Positions 1 through 9,360 of a DNA stretch of 46,701 bases are shown here, in pieces. This DNA is from Prosthecobacter sp. (lineage in GTDB: Bacteria; Verrucomicrobiota; Verrucomicrobiia; Verrucomicrobiales; Verrucomicrobiaceae), in the NCBI RefSeq assembly GCF_020439865.1, contig NZ_JAGRPF010000009.1, forward strand, positions 1 through 46,701. Reading direction: 5' to 3'. Position numbers and translations under genes: made by a program. The notes under the pieces are model-generated. The model saw only the letters and a program-made list of their open reading frames with translations. It searched no databases and was not told the origin of the DNA. The first letter of the stretch is position 1. Each line of letters opens with the position of its first letter.

Positions 1-3000
1 ACAGCGTCATCATTAACGGCGGCTCCAACACGGTGAACGTGACGGCAACGGCGGGCACCACTAACGCGCTGACCTTCACCGGGACGGATCCGTACGTGCG
101 CACGTCCGGCACCGTGAACTTTGTGCAGAACACCGTCGACGGCGGCAGCATTGTCCTCACCAACGCGCCTTCCGGCGCGGGCAATGTAAGCGGCGGTCTG
201 CTTGTAGGTGCAACGCTCAACGGCACCGATTTGATCGCGGCGCAGTCCGGCGTGCTGACCGCCTTCAACGGCTGGGTGCCAACGGGAACCAGCACATGGA
301 CCAACGGTGCTTCGATGGATGTGACCGGCACTAATCCGGTTGCCTATACCTCAGAAACCATCAACGCGCTGCGCTTCGACACCGCCGGCGCCCTTACCGT
401 CACGCTGACAGGCACTCACACGATTGACTCCGGCATGCTGCTGGTCACGCCGACGGTGGATGCGAATTTCTCCACCATCACCGGGGGTGAATTGCGCGGT
501 CCGGCAGGCGGTGAACTCGTCGTGGCGCAATACAACACGCTCGGCAGCCTGGAGATCGCCTCCAACGTCGTGGACAACACCTCGGTCACTTCCTTGATCA
601 AGACTGGAGGCGGCACACTGGTGCTTTCCGGTTCGAATACCTACAGCGGTTCCACGCGGTTGAATGAAGGCGTGATCGAAGCCGCCGATGGCACTGGTTT
701 GTCTTCAAACTCAGCCCTGGTGCTGAACGGCGGGGTGTTTCGATCCACGGCGGCCACATTCAATCGAGCGCTTGGCAGTGGGGCTGGCCAAGTTTCGCTC
801 ATCGGCGGCACCACGGGCTTCAGCGCTGGCTCTAGTGCGGTGGCGGTGAATCTCGGCGGTTCGGGAACCACGGTGCAGTGGGGTTCAGCTTTCTTTGATT
901 CCGCGACGCTGGTTCTGAATGCGACCGGTGCCACGGCGGGCCTGGATTTTCAAAACGGCCTGGATTTGAACGGAGCCAGCCGCAGCATCCGTGTGGATGC
1001 GAATACGGCCACGGTCTCTGGAGTGATCAGCAACAGTGTTGGCGGCACACCGGCGGGTTTCGTAAAGGTCGGATCGGGCACGCTGCGCCTCACGCAGTCG
1101 AACACGTTCAACGGTGGTCTGACTGTCTCAGCGGGTACGCTCGCTGTCGGCAACGACAACGCGCTGGGCACGGGCGATCTCAAGCTCAGCGGTGGCACGT
1201 TGCAGGCGGACGGCGCGGCACGCACCGTCGCGAACAATGTGGTGATCGCGACGTCGTCCACGATCGCCGGTTCGCAGACCCTCACGCTCTCCGGTGTGAT
1301 CTCGGGATCCAGCACGCTCACCAAATCGAACACAAGTGTCGTCATCCTTTCCGGCGACAACACCTACACCGGTACGACCAACGTCACCGGAGGCATTCTG
1401 CGGCTCCTCTCGAACACGGCCCTTGGATCCACTTCCGGCGCCACCTCGGTTTCGGGTGTGGCGCATGTGGAGCTCGGCGATGGAGTCGTGGTGACGGGTG
1501 AAACCATCACCATCTCCACCACCACTGGCACGACGGGAGACGGCTCTCCCACTCCGAATCGCGGTGGTCTTCAGGCTTCTGCGAATGCGACCGCCCAATG
1601 GGCCGGCAACGTGATCATCGGTGCCAATCAGGGACGCATCGGCGTTCAGGAAGGCGGCACGCTGACCATCAGCGGCACGATCACGGATGGAGCGAACAGC
1701 TACGACGTGCGTCTCAGTGGCGAACTCACCGGCACGGGCGGCCTGATCATAGCCGGCACCGGCAATTCATGGGATGGCCAGACGGAAATCGTTCGTGGCA
1801 CGGTTTTCCTCGGTGTGAACGACGCCCTGCCCACCACCACGGCGCTCGACATTCATTTCACCAGCAGCAACAACACTGAATACGCCGGCGTGGACATGAA
1901 CGGCTTCAACCAGACCATCGGCAGCCTGCTCAACGAAGGCAACACGGGCAGCAATGCCGAACTGACCAACAGCAGCGCCACGCTTTCCACCCTGACGATC
2001 AATCAAAACGTGGCATCCACTTTCGGCGGCGTCATCACGGGGAATCTTGTTTTGATCAAAACGGGTTCGGGTGTGCTGACCCTCGCTCCGGTGACCGGTG
2101 CGAACAGCTACACGGGCGGCACCATTGTGAATGAAGGCACGATTCGCCTGGGCAACGCCAGCACGGCGATCCCCGGGGACCTGACCGTCAATGGCGGAGC
2201 GACCGCCGGCGGAACGTTTGATCTGAACGGCCAAAACATCACCCTCGACACGCTGAACGGCGCGGCTGGAACTGTCAGCGGCGTCATTGCCAACAACAGC
2301 ACGACTGCTGCCGTCCGCACGATCACCGTCGGCGCCAATGACGCCAGCAGCACCTTTGCGGGCACCTTGGTGGACAACACGGGTGGCGGTGCACTCGGAC
2401 TGTTGGCTCTGACCAAGATCGGCGCCGGAACCCTCACGCTCAGCGGTGCCAGCACCAACAGCGGTGGCATCAACGTCAATGCCGGCGTGCTCTTGTGGAG
2501 CGGAGCCAACGACCTCCCTTCCGCCGGGATGCTCAACGTCAACTCGGGTGGCAACTTCAGTCTCGCCGATGGCGTCGCACGCAACACTTCCACGGGTTCT
2601 CTCGGACTCGCCGACGGTGCGATCCTGACCTTTGACTGGAACGCCGGCTCTCTTGACCAGCTCATCTCGACCAATGTGGCCACCGCCACGGGCAAGGTGA
2701 CGATTCTCTTCAACGAAATCAGCCCGACGGGTTCAGGTGGCACGCTCATCAGTTCGACAAACGGCGGCCTGACTTCAGGAGGAGCGAACTACTTCATCGT
2801 CAACAACACGAACTACACCGCGGTCATCACCCAGAGCGACACTGCTGTCAGCATCGGCGAACAAACAGCCGCCACTCCGCTCACGGACGCCTACTGGCTG
2901 GGCGGTCTCGCGGGAGCTTCGGGTTCGATGTCGCTTTCCACTGGCGCAGCCAGCAACTGGGCCTCTGACGCCGCAGGCACTTCGGCGGGCGGCCTGGTTC

Positions 3001-5474
3001 CCGGAGGAAGTTCGGTCAATGTCATTTTCAGCGCCACCGGTGCCACACAGCAGGACATCGTGACGACGGACGTGGATCTGGATCTCGCCAGCATCACCTT
3101 CAACGACAGCGCCGCAGTCACCATCTCCGGAGCCAACACGATCACCCTTCACAGCCCCTCGGGCACGGCGGCGACATCCTCCGGATCAGGAACGACGGTC
3201 ACCGTGGGCAGCGCCATCACCGTTACTTCCTCGGCCAATGCCACCAACACCATCGGCGTCAATCTCGTGCTCGCGGGTGACCAGACGTGGAACATCGCCA
3301 GTGGGAAGACGCTCAACGTCACCGGCGACGTTTCAGGCAGCGCCGGACTCACCCAGGCGGGAACTGGCACACTGGTTCTCTCCGGCACCAACACCTATAC
3401 CGGTAGCACCATCATTGGTGGCACTTTGCAGATCGGCAACGGCGGTGCGACCGGGACGCTCGGTGGCGGCAATGTCGTCAACGACGGTGCGCTCATCATC
3501 AACCGCACTGGCACGCTCGCCGTGGACAATCTTATCAGTGGTTCCGGTTCACTGACGCAGTCCGGCACCGTCGCGACGACCTTCTCGGCTGCCAATACTT
3601 ACACGGGAGACACCACCGTGTTCGGAGGCACGCTCACGATTGCCAGCGGGGCTTCCATCGGCGTTGCCGGTGCTTCGGCGGGAAGCCTGCAGATCGGCGA
3701 CTCCAGCACTGGTGCGGTCATTGTCGAAGCCGGTGGCGAATTGCGTGTCGGCAGCGGTTCCTCCAGTTCCCTGCTCGTCGGTGCGCGCACGACGCTCAGC
3801 GGCACGACGTCGGGCACCTTGGACATGTCGGCGGCGACCACCTTCATTGCGAATGTCGGCCTCTTTCAGGTCGGCGGCTCCACCTCCACGAGTCAGGCTG
3901 GTGCCACAGGCACTGCGGTGGGCACCGTCACGCTCGCCCATAACAACACCATCACGGCCAGCACGGGAATCGTGGTCGCGGAGATGGCGCCCGCTGTTTC
4001 GAACACGCCTGTGACCAGCCTTCTCACCTTCGGGGCCGGAACGAACAATGTCACTACTCCATCACTGCTCGTCGGCGGCAGCCGCAGCACCGGGAGAATC
4101 ACCATTGCAGCCGGGGGCACTCTCACTCTTTCCAACGGGGCAGGAAAGACCGACCTCACCATTGGCAGCAATCATGTCCAGGCCACCAATACAACGACCT
4201 CGGGTGAGATGGACCTCACCGGCGGCATCTTTGTCGCCACGCTTGGTCAGGTGATCATCGGCGACAAGAGCAACAGTACCAACTCTGGCGCGGGCACCGG
4301 CACCGGAACTCTCACCCTCGACGCCACCGCCAACAACGTCACCGCAGATTCGGTTGTGCTCGGCAATCTCGCCGCCAGCGCCGCCAGCGCCAATCTCACC
4401 CAGGGAACCCTGAACTTCGCAGGCGGCACTTTCACCGTCGCCAATGATGTCAGCCTTGGAATCATCTCAAATGGCGCGGGCGCGACCGTCAAAGGCACGC
4501 TTAATCTCACCGGCGGCACCTTCACCATCGGTGGAAACATCACCAGCACCAACAGCGCGAGCTCCACCGCCGTGGTCAAGCTTGACGGTGCCACCCTCGA
4601 CATGACCGGCGGATCCATCGATGCCAACACCTTCGATGTGCGCTCAGGCGCCCTTAAAGACGTCAGCGAGATCTACGACGGTGGCGGCACCGTCGCGGCG
4701 GATCTCACGAAAACCACGACGGGCACGCTTTCCCTCCTCGGAACCAACAGCTACACCGGAGCGACCGTCGTCAATGCTGGCGCCCTTGAAGTCCGGGGCA
4801 CCACAGGCACCGGAGCCGTGACCGCCCAGACCGGCAGCACGGTTTTTGGCACGGGCGTCGTTCAAGGAACCACGTTCACACTCGATTCGGGAGCCACACT
4901 CCGTCCCGGCGACAGCGTGGCCGACAGCTCTCACGGCACGCTGACCTTCACACCCGCATCCGCCTCGGGCAGCACCAGCAGCCTCCAGGGCAACATCGTC
5001 CTCGGTCTCACCGGTGCCACGCTCACTGACGCGACTTACGGAGGCAATGTCCTTGGCTCCGCAGGCTACAATGCCTGGGTGGACGCGATCTCCGGTGCAG
5101 GAAATCATGATCGCCTCGTCTTTAACGATCCTGCCAGCGGCAGCGGTTACACCCTCGACTTCCTCACGACCTCAGGAAGTCTGCAGATCGTCGGAGACAA
5201 CTTCACCGCTGAGCAGGGCATGGCGTTCAATCTTCTCGACTGGGGCGATCTGGTGACGGCTGACTTCACCGGATTCACCTTCAACAGCGGCTACTTCATC
5301 GGCAATGGCGACGAAGGTGCTGATCTCGACCTGCCCGATCTCACCGGTCTGGGACTCGCCTGGGACTTCAGCCGCTTCACCACGTCCGGAGTCATCGTCA
5401 TCGTGCCGGAACCTTCTCGCGCGTTGTTGGTGATGCTTGGATGTCTGGCTCTGGTGTTCCGCCGCCGTCGTTGA
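1..5474 (+). CDS. PEP-CTERM autotransporter-type beta-strand repeat surface protein, 5' truncated
   Basis: The frame is open from base 3, so the true start lies upstream; about 1,823 residues are visible. The protein is dominated by Gly/Thr/Ser/Asn-rich beta-strand repeats of the autotransporter-associated type (a GTLVLSGxNTYxG-like core followed by a G-T-L strand). Counting from the GTG at 33, I see clear copies near residues 190, 347, 427, 677, 796, 1109, 1170 and 1562. The C-terminus (5404-5471) is a PEP-CTERM signal: VPEP, a hydrophobic stretch, then RRRR just before the stop. Known role: such tails are cut by exosortase/archaeosortase-type enzymes, and the repeats form a long beta-helix. 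No autotransporter barrel is present. Likely a cell-surface or extracellular matrix protein or adhesin. Substrate and partners are unknown. The family call is secure, the function is not. Confidence 0.9.
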   Translation, partial: SVIINGGSNTVNVTATAGTTNALTFTGTDPYVRTSGTVNFVQNTVDGGSIVLTNAPSGAGNVSGGLLVGATLNGTDLIAAQSGVLTAFNGWVPTGTSTWTNGASMDVTGTNPVAYTSETINALRFDTAGALTVTLTGTHTIDSGMLLVTPTVDANFSTITGGELRGPAGGELVVAQYNTLGSLEIASNVVDNTSVTSLIKTGGGTLVLSGSNTYSGSTRLNEGVIEAADGTGLSSNSALVLNGGVFRSTAATFNRALGSGAGQVSLIGGTTGFSAGSSAVAVNLGGSGTTVQWGSAFFDSATLVLNATGATAGLDFQNGLDLNGASRSIRVDANTATVSGVISNSVGGTPAGFVKVGSGTLRLTQSNTFNGGLTVSAGTLAVGNDNALGTGDLKLSGGTLQADGAARTVANNVVIATSSTIAGSQTLTLSGVISGSSTLTKSNTSVVILSGDNTYTGTTNVTGGILRLLSNTALGSTSGATSVSGVAHVELGDGVVVTGETITISTTTGTTGDGSPTPNRGGLQASANATAQWAGNVIIGANQGRIGVQEGGTLTISGTITDGANSYDVRLSGELTGTGGLIIAGTGNSWDGQTEIVRGTVFLGVNDALPTTTALDIHFTSSNNTEYAGVDMNGFNQTIGSLLNEGNTGSNAELTNSSATLSTLTINQNVASTFGGVITGNLVLIKTGSGVLTLAPVTGANSYTGGTIVNEGTIRLGNASTAIPGDLTVNGGATAGGTFDLNGQNITLDTLNGAAGTVSGVIANNSTTAAVRTITVGANDASSTFAGTLVDNTGGGALGLLALTKIGAGTLTLSGASTNSGGINVNAGVLLWSGANDLPSAGMLNVNSGGNFSLADGVARNTSTGSLGLADGAILTFDWNAGSLDQLISTNVATATGKVTILFNEISPTGSGGTLISSTNGGLTSGGANYFIVNNTNYTAVITQSDTAVSIGEQTAATPLTDAYWLGGLAGASGSMSLSTGAASNWASDAAGTSAGGLVPGGSSVNVIFSATGATQQDIVTTDVDLDLASITFNDSAAVTISGANTITLHSPSGTAATSSGSGTTVTVGSAITVTSSANATNTIGVNLVLAGDQTWNIASGKTLNVTGDVSGSAGLTQAGTGTLVLSGTNTYTGSTIIGGTLQIGNGGATGTLGGGNVVNDGALIINRTGTLAVDNLISGSGSLTQSGTVATTFSAANTYTGDTTVFGGTLTIASGASIGVAGASAGSLQIGDSSTGAVIVEAGGELRVGSGSSSSLLVGARTTLSGTTSGTLDMSAATTFIANVGLFQVGGSTSTSQAGATGTAVGTVTLAHNNTITASTGIVVAEMAPAVSNTPVTSLLTFGAGTNNVTTPSLLVGGSRSTGRITIAAGGTLTLSNGAGKTDLTIGSNHVQATNTTTSGEMDLTGGIFVATLGQVIIGDKSNSTNSGAGTGTGTLTLDATANNVTADSVVLGNLAASAASANLTQGTLNFAGGTFTVANDVSLGIISNGAGATVKGTLNLTGGTFTIGGNITSTNSASSTAVVKLDGATLDMTGGSIDANTFDVRSGALKDVSEIYDGGGTVAADLTKTTTGTLSLLGTNSYTGATVVNAGALEVRGTTGTGAVTAQTGSTVFGTGVVQGTTFTLDSGATLRPGDSVADSSHGTLTFTPASASGSTSSLQGNIVLGLTGATLTDATYGGNVLGSAGYNAWVDAISGAGNHDRLVFNDPASGSGYTLDFLTTSGSLQIVGDNFTAEQGMAFNLLDWGDLVTADFTGFTFNSGYFIGNGDEGADLDLPDLTGLGLAWDFSRFTTSGVIVIVPEPSRALLVMLGCLALVFRRRR

Positions 5475-5525
5475 TTCCGGTTTGAACGCAGGTTGCGCGG
5501 CGGTTCGTCTCCGCCACTATCGCGC

Positions 5526-7637
5526 ATGCTTCGCCCCCTTCTGGTCCTCAGTCTCCTCTCGTTCGCTTCCGCTGCCGCCGAACTCCAAACGACCGGCGCA
5601 GGCGTTGAAATCACCGCAGGAAGTCTCGGCAGTTTCACGCTCACCTACCCGGAGTTTGAACCGGCGCACAAACAGATCGAAGTGAAGGCGGCAGGCTCCC
5701 AGGCGGCGATTCGTTATGAAGGCGGTGTCGAGTGTGCGGTCTCGATCACCAAAGACGAAATCGATCTCGTCTTCAAGAACGTCCCTGCGGGAACGAAATC
5801 ATGGAAGATGTCGATGCTCATCGACATCGGCTTTGCCAAAGGCGGATCGTGGAAGATTGCCGACAAAGAAGGCGTGTTTCCGGCGGAGAAGGCTGCGCCG
5901 CCGCAGATTGCGAGCCTGAACGGCACGTCGTTCAGGCTGAAAAACGCGCAAGGGCAGAGCTTGGACATCACGACTCCGGATTACGCGTTTCAGCAGCTCA
6001 CCGACAACCGCGAGTGGAACTGGGCCATCTACAACTGGTTCTTCATGGTGCCGTTCAATGCGGACAATCCGACCGGGAAGATTCGCATCACGTCCGATCT
6101 CGCCTCGGTGACGAAATTGATCGATCCCTTCGGCCAGAGCCTCAAAGACAGCTTTCCGAACAAGCTCAATAGTCTCGACGATCTGAAAGCCGACGTGGAG
6201 AACGAGAAAGCCTACTACGTCGGCATTGAAACACCGAAGCTGGACCGCTTCGGTGGTCTGCCAGGTAGTGGTGAGTTGCTTGGGCTGAAGAAGACAGGCT
6301 TCTTCCGTGTGGAGCAGAAACAGGACAAGTGGTGGCTCGTCGATCCGGATGGCAACGCGTTCTTCCACTTCGGCGTGTGCGGCTTCGCGCCGAACGACGA
6401 CTACACCTATGTCAAAGGCCGTGTAGGCATCTACGAGTGGCTGCCGAAGCTCGACAGCGAGTTCGCCAGCGCCTTCCGCGAGCACAACCCTGATCATTTT
6501 TCCTTCTACCTCGCCAATGTGATCAGGAAGTTCGGCGTGCCCTACGATTACGAATCGCATGCGGCGCGAATGATCGAGCGCGTACGCAAGTGGGGCTTCA
6601 ACAGCATCGGTGCGTTCAGTCCCGTGCCGACCACTGCGCATGTGAAGGCCGACTTTCCGTATGTGGCGCATCTGCCGATCAACGAATGGGAAGGCGTGCC
6701 GCGCATTCCCGGCGCTCACGAAGTCTGGGACCCCTATGATGCCGCCACGACAAAGATGATCGCCGACAAACTCGCCGCCGAGTTGCCTGCGCGCGCGAAT
6801 GATCCGCTGCTCATTGGTTATTTCATCGTCAATGAGCCGCGTTACGACGAACTGCCTCGCGTGATCCCGTCGCTGCCGGGCAAACATGCCTGCAAGCAGC
6901 GTCTCGTGGCCTTCTTGAAGGACAAATACAAGTCGGCGGACGCGTTCAACACCGCGTGGCAGGCCAAGGCGGCCTCGTTTGACGATTTGATCGAGCCCGG
7001 CCTCGCAGTGACGACTGATGTGGCAAAGGCGGACGTGAAAGCCTTTGTCGGCGAGTTCATGGAAACCTACTTCACGCAGATCGAGAAGGCTTTCCGTCAG
7101 CATGACGCGAATCACATGCTCATCGGCAGCAGGCTCCAACCCATCACCATCGAGGACGAACAGCTCTGCCGCATCATGGGCCGGCATCTCGATGTCGTGA
7201 GCTACAACTACTACACCTACGGCGTCGATACGGCGGCGTTGAAGCGCTACCACGATTGGACGGGTGGGAAACCAATGATGCTCAGCGAGTTCTTCTGGGC
7301 CTCGCCGAAGGACAGTGGCCTCATTGGCGGCCGCGAGGTGAATTCGCAGCAGGAGCGTGGTCTCGCGTATCGGAATTACGTCGAGCAAAGCGCCGCGCTG
7401 GGCTTCATCATCGGCATCGAGTGGTTCACGCTCGTCGATCAGGCCACCACGGGGCGCTGGTTCAGCCAGTACAACGGCGAGAGCTACAACACCGGCCTCC
7501 TCAGCGTCGCCGATCGTCCATGGAAAGACATGCTGGCAGAGATGATGAAGACCAATCATACGATCTACGACCTGCTGCTTGGCAAACGTCCGCCCTTCGC
7601 GTGGGATGATCCGCGGTTCCGTTCCGGTTCGAAGTGA
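5526..7637 (+). CDS. Secreted clan GH-A glycoside hydrolase (agarase/GH42-GH50-like)
   Basis: 703 residues from the ATG that starts a signal peptide (MLRPLLVLSLLSFASAAAE); the open frame continues 11 codons upstream, but without a signal-like start. An N-terminal beta domain covers roughly residues 20-260. It is followed by a conserved WWLVDPDGNAFFHFG segment (about 269-283) that resembles the opening of agarase-like TIM barrels. The putative acid/base is E437 in FIVNEPRYDE. The putative nucleophile is E588 in MMLSEFFWAS. The spacing of about 150 residues fits clan GH-A retaining enzymes. Predicted to hydrolyse a polysaccharide outside the cytoplasm. It follows the surface-repeat gene by 51 bp and could be co-transcribed. 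The exact GH family and substrate cannot be fixed from motifs alone; GH50, GH86, GH42 or an unassigned agarase-like family are options. Confidence 0.75.
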   Translation: MLRPLLVLSLLSFASAAAELQTTGAGVEITAGSLGSFTLTYPEFEPAHKQIEVKAAGSQAAIRYEGGVECAVSITKDEIDLVFKNVPAGTKSWKMSMLIDIGFAKGGSWKIADKEGVFPAEKAAPPQIASLNGTSFRLKNAQGQSLDITTPDYAFQQLTDNREWNWAIYNWFFMVPFNADNPTGKIRITSDLASVTKLIDPFGQSLKDSFPNKLNSLDDLKADVENEKAYYVGIETPKLDRFGGLPGSGELLGLKKTGFFRVEQKQDKWWLVDPDGNAFFHFGVCGFAPNDDYTYVKGRVGIYEWLPKLDSEFASAFREHNPDHFSFYLANVIRKFGVPYDYESHAARMIERVRKWGFNSIGAFSPVPTTAHVKADFPYVAHLPINEWEGVPRIPGAHEVWDPYDAATTKMIADKLAAELPARANDPLLIGYFIVNEPRYDELPRVIPSLPGKHACKQRLVAFLKDKYKSADAFNTAWQAKAASFDDLIEPGLAVTTDVAKADVKAFVGEFMETYFTQIEKAFRQHDANHMLIGSRLQPITIEDEQLCRIMGRHLDVVSYNYYTYGVDTAALKRYHDWTGGKPMMLSEFFWASPKDSGLIGGREVNSQQERGLAYRNYVEQSAALGFIIGIEWFTLVDQATTGRWFSQYNGESYNTGLLSVADRPWKDMLAEMMKTNHTIYDLLLGKRPPFAWDDPRFRSGSK

Positions 7638-7648
7638 CGCATCCAGAT

Positions 7649-7683
7649 CAAGGATGGTCATTCAAGCGCCAAGGATGCTCATT
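7649..7683 (+). repeat. Direct repeat pair upstream of the isomerase-like gene
   Basis: CAAGGATGGTCATT (7649-7662) recurs as CAAGGATGCTCATT (7670-7683), a 13/14 match with a 21-bp period, i.e. two helical turns. The pair lies in the 95-bp gap before the start at 7733. It could be a regulator-binding site for the isomerase/FG-GAP pair. No promoter hexamers are obvious, so this is suggestive only. Confidence 0.35.
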
Positions 7684-7732
7684 TGGCCCTGCTTGTCAGT
7701 TGTGCTGGTGATCTGCAAGTCTGGTCGCTAAG

Positions 7733-9346
7733 ATGTCGGGTATGCCAGCCAAATCCAAAATCGTTCAGCTCGTGGCCAGCGGTGACCTGCGCCTTTCCGC
7801 CAATCAAACATGCTGGCCGGCCCAGCAGGCCATGGAGGAGGCGTTGGAGGCCGCGCTCAAAGCCGAAGGCTGGCAGGTCAAACGTGCGCACGCCGTGGAC
7901 CCCGCCAAGAAGCACGGCTTTATCGATTCGCAGAAGATGGGCATCGAGGTCTTTCGCGGCATCGATCCCGAGGCGCCGCTGATCGTCGCGGAGGCGGTGT
8001 GGCAGTACTCGCATCATGTGCTGGCCGGATTGACCACGCATCGTGGACCTATCCTGACGGTGGCAAACTGGAGCGGCCAGTGGCCGGGTCTGGTGGGCAT
8101 GCTCAATCTGAACGGATCGCTCACCAAGGCGGGCGTGAAGTACTCGACACTGTGGAGCGAGGACTTCACCGACACCTTTTTCAAGACCAAGCTCAAGCAG
8201 TGGTTGAAGTCGGGCGGCATCACGCATGATCTCAGTCATGTGAAACCGCTCGAGAAGGTGAAAGTGCCTGCGAAGGCGACGACCCTGGGCAAGGAGCTGG
8301 CGGCGCAGCTTGTCACCGACAAGGCGATCATGGGCATCTTTGATGAGGGATGCATGGGCATGTTCAACGCGATCATTCCCGATCACGCGTTGCATGCCTG
8401 CGGTGTGTTCAAGGAGCGGCTCAGCCAGTCGGCGCTCTATCACGAGGCCATGCAGGTGAGCGATTCCGATGCGCTGGCGATTCATACCTGGGTGGTGAAG
8501 CACGGCATGACTTTCCAGCTCGGCGACGACCACGCCACACAGCTCACGCGCGACCAGGTGCGTCTCCAGTGCAAGATGTACGCCGCGGCGTTGCGTATCG
8601 CAGATGATTTTGGCTGTGACGCCATCGGCATCCAGTATCAGCAGGGCTTGAAGGATCTCATGCCCGCGAGCGACCTTGTAGAGGGCATGTTGAACAACAC
8701 GGACCGTCCGCCGGTGAAGTCGCGTGACCGCAAACGCACGCTGTTCGAAGGCCAGCCGATGCTGCACTTCAATGAAGTCGATGAATGTGCCGGCCTGGAT
8801 GGCATGCTCACGCATCGCGTGCATCGCGCCCTGCAGCAGCCGGTGGAAACGACGCTGCACGATGTGCGCTGGGGCGAGAAGTTTGGCAAAGACTACGTCT
8901 GGGTGTTTCTCATCAGCGGTGCCGCTCCACCCGCGCATTTTGCGGAGGGCTGGAAGAGCGCCGAGGGCTTCCGCCAGCCGCCGATGTACTTTCCGAACGG
9001 CGGCGCCACGCTGCGCGGCATTTCGAAGCCGGGCGAGATTGTCTGGTCGCGCATCTACGTGCAGGATGAGGCGCTGTACATGGACATCGGGCGTGGCTGC
9101 GTCGTCGATCTTCCGCGTGAGGAAACCGAGCGCCGCTGGGAGCTCACCACGCCGCAGTGGCCGATCATGAGCGCCGTGACCTATGGCGTGAGCCGCGACC
9201 AGCTCATGGCCAAGCATCAGGCCAATCACATCCAGGTCGCCTATGCCAACGACGCAAAGGCGGCCGACGAATGCATGTTCGCCAAGGCCGCCATGGCGCG
9301 TGCGCTTGGTATGAAGGTGAATGTGTGCGGCACGCTGTCTCGCTGA
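7733..9346 (+). CDS. L-fucose/L-arabinose isomerase-like cytosolic protein
   Basis: 537 residues with no signal peptide. An ATG three codons further in (7742) is an equally good start. The N-terminal third has the alternating beta/alpha pattern of the fucose/arabinose isomerase N-domain. It includes a segment with [20 protein letters not shown] (about residues 103-122), which matches the region of these isomerases where the substrate-binding domains pack. A later segment with [18 protein letters not shown] (about residues 290-310) and the acidic [13 protein letters not shown] fit the C-terminal sugar-isomerase half. Known family role: metal-dependent aldose-ketose isomerisation. The next gene begins 14 bp downstream, so the two probably share a transcript. 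Catalytic residues could not be assigned with certainty. An isomerase of another deoxy or keto sugar, or a non-enzymatic relative, is possible. Confidence 0.6.
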   Translation: MSGMPAKSKIVQLVASGDLRLSANQTCWPAQQAMEEALEAALKAEGWQVKRAHAVDPAKKHGFIDSQKMGIEVFRGIDPEAPLIVAEAVWQYSHHVLAGLTTHRGPILTVANWSGQWPGLVGMLNLNGSLTKAGVKYSTLWSEDFTDTFFKTKLKQWLKSGGITHDLSHVKPLEKVKVPAKATTLGKELAAQLVTDKAIMGIFDEGCMGMFNAIIPDHALHACGVFKERLSQSALYHEAMQVSDSDALAIHTWVVKHGMTFQLGDDHATQLTRDQVRLQCKMYAAALRIADDFGCDAIGIQYQQGLKDLMPASDLVEGMLNNTDRPPVKSRDRKRTLFEGQPMLHFNEVDECAGLDGMLTHRVHRALQQPVETTLHDVRWGEKFGKDYVWVFLISGAAPPAHFAEGWKSAEGFRQPPMYFPNGGATLRGISKPGEIVWSRIYVQDEALYMDIGRGCVVDLPREETERRWELTTPQWPIMSAVTYGVSRDQLMAKHQANHIQVAYANDAKAADECMFAKAAMARALGMKVNVCGTLSR

Positions 9347-9360
9347 TCGTTTTTCCAACC

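Noticed and set aside
5461..5525. GCC/GGC-rich inverted match after the PEP-CTERM stop as a terminator
   Set aside because: The arms are far apart and imperfect, with no U-tract.
5799..7661. 620-residue open frame antisense to the glycoside hydrolase
   Set aside because: Mirror of a GC-rich gene: low-complexity His/Arg/Val-rich translation, no domain, while the plus strand has a signal peptide and catalytic motifs.
7679..9358. 559-residue open frame antisense to the isomerase-like gene
   Set aside because: Spans the gene almost end to end with biased composition and no recognisable motif.
9157..9360. N-terminal extension of the FG-GAP protein
   Set aside because: These 68 codons overlap the end of the isomerase-like gene in another frame; the signal peptide starts at 9361.
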